Shown one piece after another: positions 34,929 through 46,496 of a stretch of 64,000 nucleotides of DNA. Below the pieces are notes generated by a model that saw only the letters and a list, made by a program, of their open reading frames with translations, was not told the origin of the DNA and searched no databases. Location of the stretch: assembly GCA_950295325.1 (NCBI GenBank), contig OX485807.1, positions 51,076,796 to 51,140,795 of the forward strand, given 5' to 3'. The translations under genes and the position numbers were made by a program. Source of the stretch: Polytrichum commune. Lineage: Eukaryota > Streptophyta > Polytrichopsida > Polytrichales > Polytrichaceae. Each line of letters begins with the position of its first letter. The stretch's first letter is position 1.

Positions 34929-35244
34929 CCCAACACATCATTACCCGTGACTTGCTGAAATCACTAAGGGTAGTCATATTTGCATACAACAGTAGTCGTA
35001 CTGTGTCGCGATAACTACAACGAAATGCATATTTTACGACTATATTTTGTGATTGTACTCAGTCATAAATCCCAAAATATGATTGACTGCAGTCATATTT
35101 TTTTGTCACAAAAGATGTGTTTTGTTATAGTTCGTATGGTCTGCACTGTTGTTCTAAGAGAGGTGGTGCATTTAAGGTTCTTCCACTAAAATGTGAACTC
35201 ACCTCCTCCACTCCTCCAGTGGTGCCGCATTGTTCACCACGAAC

Positions 35245-36105
35245 TCATGTATCCATTGTCGAAGGTCGGATGGGAGATGACGCGCGCGCCTGCCCGCCAC
35301 CTTCGAGGATCTCATCATACATTAATGGGTCTTCTTTGTCATCCCACACTCTTCGAGTGGTGACTGTATATTCTTGTATATACTCCGTACAGAATCCCAA
35401 TGCCTCTACTATGGCGTAGCCTTCAGCCATGCAACCCTCTGGGCGAGTACGGTTTCGGACATACCCTTTTAGAGTCTTCAGGTACCTCTCAATATGATAC
35501 ATCCAACGTGTATGTACGGGTCCACAAATTTCCACTTCCTCCACGAGATGCAGGACCAAATGGCTCATGATGTCAAAAAATGATGGCGGGAATTCTTTTT
35601 CCAACATGCATAGTGCTATGGCCGCTTCACACCTCATCTCTTGTATTGTTGCAGGATCAATGTACTTAGCACACACCCTCCTGAATATACGGCTCAACAT
35701 TATTATTGATGTCCGCACTTCCTTTTCCATTGTGCAGCGCACACATAGTGCCAACACTTGCTGCATGAGGACATGGTAGTCGTGGGATTTCAGGCCTTTA
35801 ATTTGTCCATCCACGTTTACGCGCTTCTTCAACTGTCCCACATAGTGAGTGGGGGTTCGCAGTGCACGAACTTGCTCCACAAAGACTTCACGCTCTTCTT
35901 TCGTCATAACGTACGAGGATCGAGGTAGAATCACGCTACCGGGTTTTGTTCCTGCTACGGGCCAAAGATGCGGGCGTATACCCGCCTCCTTCATGTCCAG
36001 ACGAACTCCAAGTGTATCCTTCTCTCCAAATATGGTTTTCATCACATTCTCAGCGATGTTTTTCTCACAGTGCATAACATCCAACGTGTGTCGAATTAGA
36101 AGATC
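35245..36105 (-). CDS. CACTA transposase exon 3 (TNP2 end, DUF4218)
   Basis: Starts at a strong acceptor ATTGTGCAG/GAT and continues the transposase frame as DLLIRHTLDVMHCEKNI, the highly conserved TNP2 end. DUF4218 follows with FPPSFFDIMSHL, VHTRWMYHIERYLKTLKGYV and RPEGCMAEGY. The frame then stops soon after EILEGGGQARA, while the +1 frame continues naturally as RHLPSDLRQWIHEFVVNN and reaches a good donor at about 35203. A one-base slip in the run GCGCGCGCG near 35280 is the likely cause: a real mutation or an assembly error. Confidence 0.9.
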   Translation of the reverse strand, partial: DLLIRHTLDVMHCEKNIAENVMKTIFGEKDTLGVRLDMKEAGIRPHLWPVAGTKPGSVILPRSSYVMTKEEREVFVEQVRALRTPTHYVGQLKKRVNVDGQIKGLKSHDYHVLMQQVLALCVRCTMEKEVRTSIIMLSRIFRRVCAKYIDPATIQEMRCEAAIALCMLEKEFPPSFFDIMSHLVLHLVEEVEICGPVHTRWMYHIERYLKTLKGYVRNRTRPEGCMAEGYAIVEALGFCTEYIQEYTVTTRRVWDDKEDPLMYDEILEGGGQARASSPIRPSTMDT

Positions 36106-36281
36106 CTGCACAATGACTCGACCCAGTGAGAAATGCTCCGGAGCGAATCACAATATCACTACGTGCAATCATGTGACTGTACATGACTACGTCCACTCAC
36201 ATAATACTCATAAACAATATTACTATATGCAATCATGTGACTACGTCCACTCCCTTAATTCTCATAATAAGAAACACGTAC

Positions 36282-37835
36282 TTTCCAGTATGGAAGGTCA
36301 TATAGACATGTCCTCCTCTTCACTCCATGTTCGTGTACGGGGTCTGTCGTCTGCCCAGTTTGGTTTCTGTAGTGTTTTTTCGTCCACTCTTCTCGCTCGT
36401 TCGCATATCGTAATTGCTCTCGACCACTCATCCTTCTTGGCGGTGGTCTCATCTCCGGCTGCCCGTCAAAATTGGACCTTTGTCGTCTCCATTGGTGGGT
36501 CATTGGCAGTTGTCGTCTATGCCCAAGGTAAACATTTTTTTTCAGCGCTTTGGAACGCCGTGTTGCCACGTTGGGGCCACACACGGGGCAAGCCCTATGT
36601 CCTTTTGTTACTTGCCCCGAAATCAAACCGTACGCCAGGAAGTCATTCACCGTCCACAAAAGCATGCCATGTAGCTTAAATGTTTTCTCTTTGGGGTTTC
36701 CTTGCGATCCGTCCAAGCAATCGATCCCTTTCCAAAGCTCTTGGAGCTCCTCAATCAACGGTGCCATGTACACATCCACGTTCCTGTCCCTTACACTCTC
36801 TTTTCCTGGTATGATTAGCGCAAGCATCATGAAGAAGTTTTTGGTCACTAACCAAGGGGGGAGATTGTAGTTTAGCATGACCACGGGCCAAGTAGAGTGG
36901 CTGAGACTTTGGTTCCTAAATGGATTTACGCCATCCAGTGCAAGGCCAAGCCTAACGTTCCGTTCATCTTCCGCAAACCATGGCCACCTATTATTTACGT
37001 GGTCCCAAGCCTTCGAGTCCACCACGGACCTCATCACCTTGTCCTTACTTTTCCCACCTACATGCCACTTCATTAGGCCCGCGATCCGTGTGCAGCTATA
37101 CATCCTTCGCAAACGAGGAATCAAGGGAAAATGTCTCAAAACTTTGACTGGAATTGTACCGGAGTTCTCTACAAAGCGCGATTTGTGGCATGTTGGGCAC
37201 TCCGTTGCATTCTCCAATTCTTTCCGAAACAAACAACATCCATCTCTACACACATGTATTGAGTTGTAGGACAACCCCAACTTCATCAACAAGCCTTTCG
37301 CCTCGTTAAATGATTTCGGTATTGTATTGTCCTTGGGTAAAATTGTCTCCTTCAACAACTTCAACAACTCATCCACAAAGTTGTTTGGTACAGCGAATGT
37401 GGTGCAACACAATAGTATCAAGAGTGTCGATGTGAGACGGTTCGAGGGGCTTCCCTCATACAGTGGAGTTCCAGCTTCGCATAAGAGCTTCTGGTGGTCT
37501 ACCCAAGTGGGGTCCTCACTGTTCATCGTACTCCCTCTTGTTTCCATGGGGTCATTCGTTTCTTCCCTTTCCCCCTCGCTACCTTCACTGTCCTTCGTTG
37601 TGAAACCATCCTCCCCTTCATCGTCTTCAACCAATGCATCCCCGAGTCCCTCATGTATGGTGGCTTCGGTTTCATGTCCATCAAATTTGAGGTCATCGTA
37701 CTTGCCAAAGCACTCTGCCACCATACGTAGAACCTCAACTTCTCCTTCTTGTCCATCGTTTGTGTTAGGGTATGTCTGGTTTCTTTGCCCAATCCGGGGT
37801 GCATGGGAGAACAAGTCAATCGGGTTGTACTCGTC
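36282..37835 (-). CDS. CACTA transposase exon 2 (TNP2 domain)
   Basis: 518 codons between acceptor TATCTGCAG/GAC and donor AAA/GTACGT, both in phase 0. After an acidic N-terminal region (about 110 residues) come HVCRDGCCLFRKEL and CPTCHKSRF (zinc-binding-like), then the TNP2 core: RLGLALDGVNPFRNQS, WPVVMLNYNLPPWL, LLWTVNDFLAYG and CPVCG, ending with YLGHRRQLPMTHQWR and CLYDLPYWK. This is the DDE-type transposase that acts on CACTA ends. The DG and ND motifs thought to include catalytic acids are present. No stop interrupts the exon. Confidence 0.95.
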
Positions 37836-38365
37836 CTGCAGATAGTGATAAATTTGTTCGCACGTTATATATTTTCGCTTTGGCAGAAACATACGACAAG
37901 GACTCATAACAATGACGATCATAGAACACGGATTGTATATAACGTGCACATATTATATACAAATGTATAAAAACGACAAGGAGCAATCACAAGTAACATT
38001 GTATCACATGGATGAGTCATAAATTTGTGACTTCTGTGTTACATGATTCTGTCATAAAATGAACAATGTATCTACGAGGGGCAATCATGAAACGCCGAAT
38101 ATAACATGAACTTGTAACATGCGTGGGGGGGGGGGGATGTTCATCGATTATGAAGACAAGAGTGTGTTAGGTAAAAGAAATTTCATGCATCATACAAATA
38201 CAAGCATTGGATGTAAAAAATTGGTCATGTTCCACGTACACATGTATACCGTGGTCTGGACATGTATACAAAATTTTGTCAAAACAAAATATGACTTCGT
38301 GTAGTCATGTTAGTGAACACATGGCACACTTTAGTCATTCCGAATGTGGACTAATGGGTGTCAGC

Positions 38366-38851
38366 CTACAATGTGGTGTGCGGGTTCAAAGAATAATGTG
38401 CATACAACTCTTCTCCGACCATAATGTCCTTTGTGGCCATGGTGATTACATACCCCCATTCCTGTTTGTTCCAGGGTTTTGGCAACATGCGAAATTCCCA
38501 CACCACATTTCCTATTTCTTTGCGTCCTATGGAACTATTTATGAAGCCTGCGACATTCCCTTTCATTACATCTCCATCGATGTACAAGTCCGGCTCAACT
38601 TGCATCGCATATGACTTCACTCGAGGATGTGCCTTCTTCAAGGCACTGTATTCTCCCTTGGTGTATTGTGGTCCTACGAATGGAAGCAGTTCCTCTCCCT
38701 CTTTGGCGGGTTGAAGTGCAAAGAGACCCCAACCCATGAATGGGAAGTTGGACACCCTTACTTCCCATTCTCTATTCCAGTATGAAAACTTTATAAGTTT
38801 TGGGATGGGCCCGTCACACCACTGTCCGTCATACACGTTTGACCCCCATGA
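38366..38851 (-). CDS. SET-domain ORF inside CACTA transposase gene
   Basis: 161 codons after an acceptor-like CCTTGTAG, in phase 0 with the donor of the upstream exon at 39067. Signature residues of the SET lysine methyltransferase fold occur in order: GWGLFA, GEELLPFVG, LYIDGD, GNVAGFINSS (normally NHS; His replaced by Ser), GNVVW, and DIMVGEELYAHYS just before the stop. So SAM-binding and GEEL-Y motifs look preserved. Pre-SET and post-SET cysteines are not seen. No ATG lies at the start (the first codon downstream of the acceptor that could start is GTG), which favours expression as a spliced exon, for example Transpos_assoc-SET. Alternatively it is an independent captured gene lacking its first exon. 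Confidence 0.75.
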   Translation of the reverse strand, partial: SWGSNVYDGQWCDGPIPKLIKFSYWNREWEVRVSNFPFMGWGLFALQPAKEGEELLPFVGPQYTKGEYSALKKAHPRVKSYAMQVEPDLYIDGDVMKGNVAGFINSSIGRKEIGNVVWEFRMLPKPWNKQEWGYVITMATKDIMVGEELYAHYSLNPHTTL

Positions 38852-39066
38852 CTACAAGGCTCGTACTCTTGCAGACGCAGTGTTTGGCATTGACTGTGAA
38901 GGCATTTCGTGTCCTCCTAGAAACTTTCTCAGGGATGTCTTGCAAGCAGCTTTTACAATGGGTCTCCATCGGGCCTACAAAATTCATGTACACAAAGATG
39001 AAAACTCGCTCAAAGCAGGACCACCCGCTGACGCTCATTCACAAGTCGTTTCATGGAATGACTCAC

Positions 39067-39264
39067 CAAGATAGAGGTTGTAAACACGGGGTCCCTTTTT
39101 TTGCTGCGAAGATGCTTTCGAATTGTGGCTCGATCGAGGACTTTCCCTCCTGCACACTCCATGCAGGGGCATGGGTACTTGGATAGCCGCATTGCATCTG
39201 CTTGGACCTCTTCTTCTTGCCATAACTGTAGATGCTTCAAGCTTTCGACCTCCCCTCCTGCCAT
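39067..39264 (-). CDS. CACTA transposase exon 1 (Transpos_assoc domain)
   Basis: 66 codons from ATG at 39264 to a strong donor TTG/GTGAGT. It contains KYPCPCMECAGGKVL and DRATIRKHLRSKKRD, the CPC..C and IxxHL pattern of the N-terminal transposase-associated domain (PF13963) of plant CACTA proteins. Phase 0 allows joining either to the TNP2 exon at 37835 or to the SET exon at 38851. A 69-codon frame between them (38829-39038) with several Cys pairs may be another exon. Confidence 0.75.
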
Positions 39265-39380
39265 CCTGTGGTGTGCATGGCATACGCGCTGGGTCAATTT
39301 GTGATATGGGAATACCTTACAAGGAGGAAGTGCTCGTATGCACGCAGTCACCTATCTATGTGGCTTAATACGGTCTAAGG

Positions 39381-39612
39381 GAAGTCAAATATATCGAGGC
39401 AGTCATATAACACAGGGGAGTCATATAAGACATGACAGTCATATGACACAGGGTAGTCATATGACTGGCTGTCATAGAACACACGGGGGTCATATAACAC
39501 ATGTCAGTCATATAAGACATGACAGTCATATGACACAAGGTAGTCATATGACTGGTTGTCATAGAACACACGGGGGTCATATAACACATGTCAGTCATAT
39601 AAGACATGACAG
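39381..39612. repeat. AGTCATAT/ATGACT array upstream of transposase
   Basis: Two near-identical units of about 101 bp full of AGTCATATAAGACATGACAG-like words, 120 bp upstream of transposase exon 1. These are likely TnpA-type binding motifs. Confidence 0.85.
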
Positions 39613-41051
39613 TCATCAGCCCATGACTAGAAGGCGTGAAAATACTCTAACCGAAGCCGTGAAGCAACTTGAAGGAATATTATGAAACATCATGAACCCA
39701 ATCCACTTTGTATGAATCTTCTTTTACAACATTCATGAACGTGTTTGATAAATCGTGGCATATGATTGTATGATATGACCATTGTGCACAATATGTATCT
39801 TCTTGGTCATTGAGTGTACACAATTATATATGGGAGCTCACACATAGTGAGCTAAAGTTTCCTATTTTCAAAGCCGAGCAAACACCAAGCATTACTTTCA
39901 TTTGATTTAATTATAGTCATGAGAAATGCATAACATTTGTTGATTTCTTAACTAAATACGCGGGTTCTCCCAATTGTGTTCATTGTTCAATGTAGAGTAG
40001 TTCTTTGAATTTTGAAGACGTATTCCAATCTTTTCTAAACATATTTCTTTATGATATTTTCTTTTTGATGATCCTCACCGAACCAATTATCAATCATATC
40101 TAGGGGTCCGATTAAAGAAGGGAGCCACTTAAGCCCATCTACCTTACATACTTAGAAAAGGTGGTACCAAGGGACCATTTCAACATCAACAGTTCTTTTC
40201 GCTCCTAAATGAAAACTCGTCCTAGAAGTGCAAAGCAGACTCAATGAACACCGACCTGAAGGATGGGTTTCATTTGTTAACAAAACACTTGAATATTAAG
40301 AAGGTACCAAATACAATCTCAAAGGGTGAATAGGTATTATATTAAGCAATAATTGACCACTATTATGTCCGTATAATGTCAAGTGATCCAATGTGGATGA
40401 AGGGGATTTAGTTTAAAAAAGGTCCCCGTTAAGGTTGAGGGTCGATTTATTCCAACTAGACTCCATAAGATTAATTTAGGGACTTTGATGTGTAATTTGA
40501 TGTCAATTTCATAATGGATGAGTTTACATAGACACCACGAATCCCTCGTCAAGTTCATGCCTTATAAAGTAAATTAGGGAGAAGAGCTAGAATCCCCTTA
40601 CAAAAAATGAATATTTGACCTACTGGACAATTCTTCATTTGATAGAGATAAACTTATATTGGTATAAAAGATCACATGGATAAGTGTGGACCTATGATAT
40701 ATACCGTAAATATATCGTAATCGATTCCAGGGGAGTCATATACCCCGGTTATAAGTAAGTGTCATGAAGCCCATATATACTTTTTTGGTAAAAGTAATTT
40801 CGAATGTTGAGAATGTAAAAGTAATTTCAAATGTTGAGAATGTAAAAGTAATTTCAAATGTTGAGGATGTAAAAGTAAAGAGAATGTTGGGCTTTAATTT
40901 GGTTGATGGATGAACTCATCCATCCACGACAATGTTTGATGACTTTTTCATAGCCCAATAATTGTTACTATAAAAAAATGTAAAATTTCACTATTTACGT
41001 GCAAATCAAAGTTGCTGATCTATTTTAAAGAGGTCTATTTTTATAATTTAC

Positions 41052-41052
<1 letters not shown>

Positions 41053-41082
<30 letters not shown>

Positions 41083-41420
41083 CCTCCCTCTCTCTCCCTC
41101 CCTCCCTCCCCCTCTCTCTCTCTCTCTCTCTCTCCCTCCCTCTCTCTCCCTCCCTCCCTCCCCCTCTCTCTCTCTCTCTCTCTCCCTCCCTCTCTCTCCC
41201 TCCCTCCCTCCCCCTCCCCCTCTCTCTCTCTCTCTCTCTCTCCCTCCTTCCCTCTCTCTCTGTCCCTCCCCCCCTCCCTGTCCCTGCCTCGCCCTCCTCG
41301 TCCCCTCCCCCGCAAGCGCTCCCTCGGCCGCAGTCCCTCACTCGTGCCTCCTACCCTCCCCCGCCCTCCCTCCCTCCCCCGCCCTCCATCCCCTCGCTCT
41401 CCTCCTCCCTCATCTGTCAC
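41053..41420. repeat. (CT)n / CCCT pyrimidine-rich tract
   Basis: About 210 bp of CT and CCCT repeats, then C-rich sequence. GAGA-type tracts of this kind are common in plant core promoters. Frames across it are repeat artefacts. Confidence 0.9.
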
Positions 41421-41614
41421 AACTTTGAGGATTCAGATTTAATTTATAGCTGATTCAGGTGAGAGGCAGATTCAGTGTCGAAGACATGGTTTAGGGATCG
41501 CGAAATTTGATGTGGTTTAGGGTGGCAGACTCTTTGGATTTCGGTGGCAGACTCGAAGGATTCGGCACCTGCCTCGAAATCTCCGCAGCCTCGATACATT
41601 TGGCTCATTCAGGT

Positions 41615-41755
41615 GAGGTGGTGGGTGATAGGGTTTTGTGAGAGTTGTGTTGGGTGAGGTGGTGGGTGGTGGGTGGTGGGTGGTGGGTGAGAGTGCATGT
41701 ATCTAGAGAGCTGGTTGTGTGAGGTGGTGGGTGGTGGGTGGTGGGTGCCGAGAGG
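41615..41755. repeat. GGTGGTGGGT repeat tract
   Basis: Two clusters of TGGGTGG units separated by about 40 bp. Possible G-quadruplex. Confidence 0.85.
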
Positions 41756-42498
41756 GAGTGGGTTTCGAGAGAGGGAGTGGATTTTGCGGCAGCAGGTGGG
41801 TTTCGGGAGACAGGTATACATTGGCCATTTCTGAGTTTAAATCGACACCAGATTCGGTGTCGGAGCTGCTGGCTGGTGGGTGCAGCTTCCTCCACCCCCC
41901 GACTTCGGTGGTGGGTGCACCTCGGCACCACATTTGAATTTATTTCGGGAGGTAACGTGGCAGCAGGGTTTTCAGAGGCAGACCTCTCTCCTAAACTTTT
42001 CAGGGTTTTCCCTCTCTCCACCACTTCCACTCACCCTCCAAGGTTGTGCACTCTCCCATCTCCAAGGAGAGTAATTTTAGTTTAAATATTTCATAATACT
42101 TCAAAAACTTCAAAACTTGTGCTTTGAAAGACGACATCTAAATTGAAAAATGATGAACCCTATTTCGGACACAAAATCGGGTCTCTATGTATTATTCTAC
42201 ATGTCACGAATGAAAGTTATTCTAATCCGGTCACTTATCTTAGTCAAACACCTAAATATCATGCTAAAACCCCGCATACACAATCGAATACCTGTGGAGA
42301 AAGTTGACCTCACCTATATTCGCAACTCCCTTGGCATTTGTTGAGTAGGAGCTGGTTGTTCAATCCCTTATCCGCTAACCTGTAGCATCCACAAAACATC
42401 GATGAGGACTGGTAGGGAATACAAAACAAACATCAAAAATGTAAACAACCTGTTTGTATTCTAGTGAACACTAATGTGGATTATGGTTTTGCAGAATC

Positions 42499-42626
42499 AT
42501 GGAGGAAGAAATTCCGGAGTATGAGAGGATACGGAAGAAAAACATCGAGGCCAACAACCAGAAGCTGAGGGAACTCGGTCTGACACCAATTGGGACCTCT
42601 CATTTCAAGAGGCCTGAGGACCCCGG
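42499..42626 (+). CDS. TnpA-like gene, exon 1
   Basis: Begins at ATG just after acceptor GCAG and ends at donor CCCGG/GTATGT (phase 2). It encodes EYERIRKKNIEANNQKLREL GL, matching the short basic R-x-x-N-x-x-LxxLGL helix that starts many plant CACTA-associated TnpA-type proteins. The phase fits the exon starting at 43591. Confidence 0.65.
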
Positions 42627-43259
42627 GTATGTAACCCCAAACCCTAATACAACGGACCTGCTACCGCTAGCTTTGCTTATGAAGTTTGAATCTTTTATGA
42701 ATCTTTGTAGTCATAAATTGCATACAACTTGCTGAAGACATGATTGTTTGCAGTCATAGTTCATAGTATTATGACTCCCTGCAGTCATACTTTAAGGTCT
42801 GTATGACACAGTCCAGTCACATTTTTGTGAGTGTGAGTCTTCCCAGTCCTAAACATATTGTAACTTCTTCGAACATCCATGTTGTTGTGCATCATATGTG
42901 GCTTCTATTGGTTGTCTATGATCGTGCATTTATGATCATGTGTATGAACAATGTTTTTGTTTGACATCACATAATGAATGAATAATTCCATACTACCCAA
43001 CAGTCCAGAGTTACCAAATTTGAAAGGGAATTGAAACCATAATGCATAGGCTAAATATTTCGGATGTCATATTGAGTAACAATGTAGTGAGGGCTAACTA
43101 AGCTGCCCACATGCATGATTGGTTGGTGCCCGTGATGATAATGAAAGTTTGAATCATTGGAACTCAATTATTGCTAGCTAGAGCACGTGTATGTGTTTGT
43201 TACATATTCCTTTCGTAAGATGAATTCACAAAGGTTCAAACTCAATTTTATGTGTTGAC

Positions 43260-43375
43260 AATGTGTATGTGTACGTGTATGTGTTGTGTATGTGTATGTG
43301 TATGTGTATGTGTTGACAACATGTATGTGTGGTGTATGTGTTGTGTATGTGTTGACAATGTGTATGTGTTGTCAA
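43260..43375. repeat. (GTATGT)n microsatellite in TnpA intron
   Basis: Imperfect GTATGTGT repeats with interspersed TTGACAA words. Confidence 0.85.
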
Positions 43376-43590
43376 CTCTGCAATAGATTCATAACATTCA
43401 ATTTCAATTTTTATTTTCAACCATCCTCAATCCATGTTGTGAACAATTTCATGATTATGACTCCTCCCAGTCAAAAAAATGTGGAGACCACATGACTCAT
43501 TTGAGTCATGTTTCAGCATTGGCAGTCGTTTACCTTACAATTTTTGTGGGATGTAATGTCCGTCTAATAACTCACGCTCGTACTGAACAG

Positions 43591-43958
43591 TGTGGTTCCC
43601 GCGACTTCCACCAAAAATGCCGAAATGAACAATGTACTTGTCAATTTGATAACAAAAATAGCTAATCTGCCTGATGGCATGCAAGTGGAAGTTTTTCGCA
43701 CAATTGCTAGTTTCCCGGCAATTACATTGCCGGTTTTGGAAATGACTTCGAATGAGGTTGCGCGTGTTTTTGAGAGCAGCCGTGGCATGCCTGTGGGAGA
43801 GCCGGGCCCATCTGTAGAGCAGGGTGGTGGCTGGGGTGTGACCACTAGAGCGAAAGGAAAAAAAACAACTTCCTGAAACGGACCTCGATGATGACGAGGA
43901 CGAAGAGGACGAAGAGGAGACTTCCGAGGACGAGCGGCCCAGACCAAGGAGGCGGAAG
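43591..43958 (+). CDS. TnpA-like gene, exon 2 (frameshifted)
   Basis: Acceptor ACTGAACAG and phase 2 connect it to exon 1. The frame reads VVPATSTKNAEMNNVLVNLI and stops after KGKKTTS. The -1 frame continues as QLPETDLDDDEDEEDEEE to a donor AAG/GTAAAA. The switch falls exactly at an eight-A run (about 43859-43866); one A fewer restores the frame. No domain recognised; an acidic linker is encoded. The join to exon 3 is not settled. Confidence 0.55.
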
Positions 43959-44114
43959 GTAAAAACATAAATCTCCGTAGTTTCTTGCACTTGGAAACGC
44001 ATTTAGTCGTTCGCGTTACTTGGGTCTCATTCCAAACACATATAGAAAAAATGTTGATAACATATGTCCGTATATGCATATCACTCCAGGAGGTCATAAT
44101 CTGACCCCGAACAT

Positions 44115-44275
44115 GATACTTAGTGCAGTCATGTAATATGACTATAGGTAGTCATATGACTTTGTCCAGTCATATTATACAATAATATCCTTCCACTCGG
44201 CCATGTAGTGTGACTCGATGCAATCATGTAACTTACTACAGTCATGTAGGGTGACTCCACGGTTTCATATAGCAT
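44115..44275. repeat. AGTCATATGACT motif cluster, TnpA intron 2
   Basis: Several AGTCATATGACTTTG and CAGTCATGTA words in the intron before exon 3. Confidence 0.75.
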
Positions 44276-44318
44276 ACTGTACGACTGGGTGTGTAGGGTA
44301 ATGCAAATGAACCCAGGT

Positions 44319-45145
44319 CATGGCCGTTGCAATCTAGCAGAAAGAAGGGCAAGGCGGTCGAGGATGAGGATATCCTGCTGTCCCAAGACATGCAAGATAC
44401 TCTCCGGGCTTGTGAGATGGACGCCGACGAAGCATCGGCGGACAGCGAGGAGGCAGACATAGGCGTAGGGTATCGTAACGAGCTCCTTGACGAGCTGGAG
44501 CTCCGGGAAGTAAGCATTTTGCGGCGTATGGCTCAAAAAGGAGCCGATCCGACGGAACTTCGGGAGAAGGTGCGTTGCCTTGGCCGGACGGCAGAGGTTG
44601 AAGGCGGCGACGGAAGTGCGCGGCTTCGACAGTCGAAGTTGAAGAACCTTAGGCAGTCCTTGAAGAAGAGTGACGAGCTGCACAGTTCCAGTGGTGGTCA
44701 GCGTTTGTGGGTCGAGGTCGACGAGGCCGGGTGCCCGACAGGGATACACAGGCCTGACTGGCTGACGCGACTACGCGGGTACTCTCGCGACCTCGACTGG
44801 AGCGTCGACAACTTCAGGGCACACCCACGGCCCTTGTTGTTGGCAATTAAAGACAAGATGGCCGCACAGTTCGAGTACCGTGGTGGACTCGGAGACGTGC
44901 CTGAAGCTATTTTTTTCCAGATTTTGCGGCAGCAGATGCGCACTCGCAGGTCGAATATGAAGAAACTCATAGAGAGTTGTGGCCCGCTCCCACCGTATGT
45001 GAAGAAGGCGCACATCGACAACTTCAAGAGGTTAATTGCCTGGACGGACAAAATCGCGGAAGCCACGCGCATGAAAGCCGCACGGCAGACCGTGCAGACC
45101 TTGTCGTATTCTGGAAGGTCCGAAGGGGAGGTGCGCTCTAGACTG
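44319..45145 (+). CDS. TnpA-like gene, exon 3 (Transposase_24-like)
   Basis: The largest exon of the gene, ending at a perfect donor CTG/GTAAGT in phase 0; its start is uncertain among three AG sites at 44316-44343. The product is charged and helical. WVEVDEAGCPTGIHRPDW followed by RAHPRPLLLAIKDKMAAQF resembles the central region of plant En/Spm TnpA-type proteins (PF03004 group). RQQMRTRRSNMKKLIESC fits the basic R-rRR helix of that group. Likely role: binding of the subterminal motifs. Assignment is by pattern only. Confidence 0.6.
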
Positions 45146-45179
45146 GTAAGTGATTTTGTGTGCAAGTCATTCAAACATA

Positions 45180-45485
45180 AATATGTGACAACCTGCAGTC
45201 ATATAATTCAGTCATATAATGAATGATATCACTTTACATAGTCACACCGGAAGTCCATAGATAGTCACACGCTGCCTGAATATGACTTCACATAGTCATA
45301 TTTAGAGACATATGACTTCACCTAGTCATTTGTTGAGTAATATGACTTCACCTAGTCATTTGTTGAGTAATATGACTTCACCTAGTCATATTGTGAGTCA
45401 TATGACTTCACCTAGCCATACGTTGAGTAATATGACTTCAGCTAGTCATATTCTAAGTAATATGACTTTCCATAGTCATATTTAG
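45180..45485. repeat. TATGACTTCACCTAGTCAT array, TnpA intron 3
   Basis: At least eight units of about 30-35 bp of the form ATATGACTTCACCTAGTCAT fill the whole intron. Confidence 0.9.
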
Positions 45486-45530
45486 TATGTTTACGTATTT
45501 TTCATGGATCCACAGTTGCTCCTTTCACAG

Positions 45531-45830
45531 GCCGCAGATTTAGAGCGGCCCCCCACGCAGCTGGAGGTGGAAACCGAGCTAGCAACACCCGGGAAATCAG
45601 GACGGGGCCGGTCATCGTCATCCAGAGGGCCACTCCCAAATGCAAGAGCGGGAGATAGAGCCCTCTTTGTTACGCGGACAGAGCTGCACGACTTCCAGGA
45701 TAGCATGAAGGGGGAGATGGAAGATGTGAAGGCTATGATGAAGCAGCTTCTGCTGGAGGTGCAGAAGCGAATGACGGCCACGGACATGGAACCGCCAGCC
45801 ACGGCGGAAGCGGGAGTCGACGTGATCCAA
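45531..45830 (+). CDS. TnpA-like gene, exon 4
   Basis: Acceptor CTCCTTTCACAG and donor CAA/GTAACC, phase 0 at both ends, 100 codons. It encodes an acidic/basic linker and a helical stretch ELHDFQDSMKGEMEDVKAMM with heptad character, probably a coiled coil. It joins exon 3 in frame. Confidence 0.65.
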
Positions 45831-45976
45831 GTAACCGCCGAAAAGGTTGCGTCTGTATACCCTCTAGTACTCCAGTCGAATACATGTATGGAACACCTTT
45901 GCTTCAGCAATGTTGTATGTCTTGCATTAGGATCGTTCACTAATACACGCCTCATGTGGATCATTAGAACATGCAG

Positions 45977-46180
45977 GCAACTGGGAGGTCGGCGGAATCC
46001 GGGCATACTGGGTCGACCGCGGCATCGGAGCCCCTGCGTAACACCCTAGCAGATATGGGTTGCCAACCCATCATTGAAAAGAAGAAACCCATAGCCAAGA
46101 AGAGGAAGGGCGAAGCGGAGAAGCTATTGGCGGAACACGATGCACGGCCTACCCGGCGTGCAATGGCTCGACAGAAAGAG
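45977..46180 (+). CDS. TnpA-like gene, exon 5
   Basis: Acceptor ACATGCAG and a weak donor GAG/GTTGGC, 68 codons, phase 0 at both ends. It is basic, with IIEKKKPIAKKRKGEAEKLL, a probable nuclear-localisation signal. It overlaps no other frame of interest. Confidence 0.55.
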
Positions 46181-46261
46181 GTTGGCATTCATGTCATATG
46201 CACATTATACTTGTCCGATAGTTATACTTACGTGTAAGCTTTGTGTCTTTGATGTGGCCTC

Positions 46262-46440
46262 AACATTGGACAGTCATATGATTATGTCACATGATATGAC
46301 TGAAGGCAGTCATATCACATGACTCTAGGCAGTCATGTTATACGCCTATAGGCGGTCATAGTATATGACTCAATGCAGTCATAAACATGACAAGTGGCAG
46401 TCATATAACATGACATGAGGTTATCACAAGCAGTCGTGTA
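46262..46440. repeat. CAGTCATATGACT cluster, TnpA intron 5
   Basis: About ten GGCAGTCATAT / CATGACT words, densest at 46270-46420. Confidence 0.85.
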
Positions 46441-46496
46441 TGACAGGGCCGAATCATACTCTAACGCTAGAGTGTTATTGGGTCGTGGCCTCCCAG

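Larger units (their letters stand above)
39620..42490. other. Central divergent intergenic region of CACTA
   Basis: Holds no recognised gene. It must contain the promoters of both divergent genes. A (CT)n tract and a GGT-rich tract (separate entries) lie next to the TnpA side. An acceptor TTTTGCAG at 42494 just before the TnpA ATG shows that a 5'-UTR intron is likely. Words AAAAGTAATTTCAAATGTTGAG repeat at 40790-40880. Confidence 0.6.

Noticed and set aside
41012-41428. Ser/Leu/Pro frame across the CT tract
   Set aside because: Dinucleotide repeat translation; also open as Glu/Arg-rich on the other strand.
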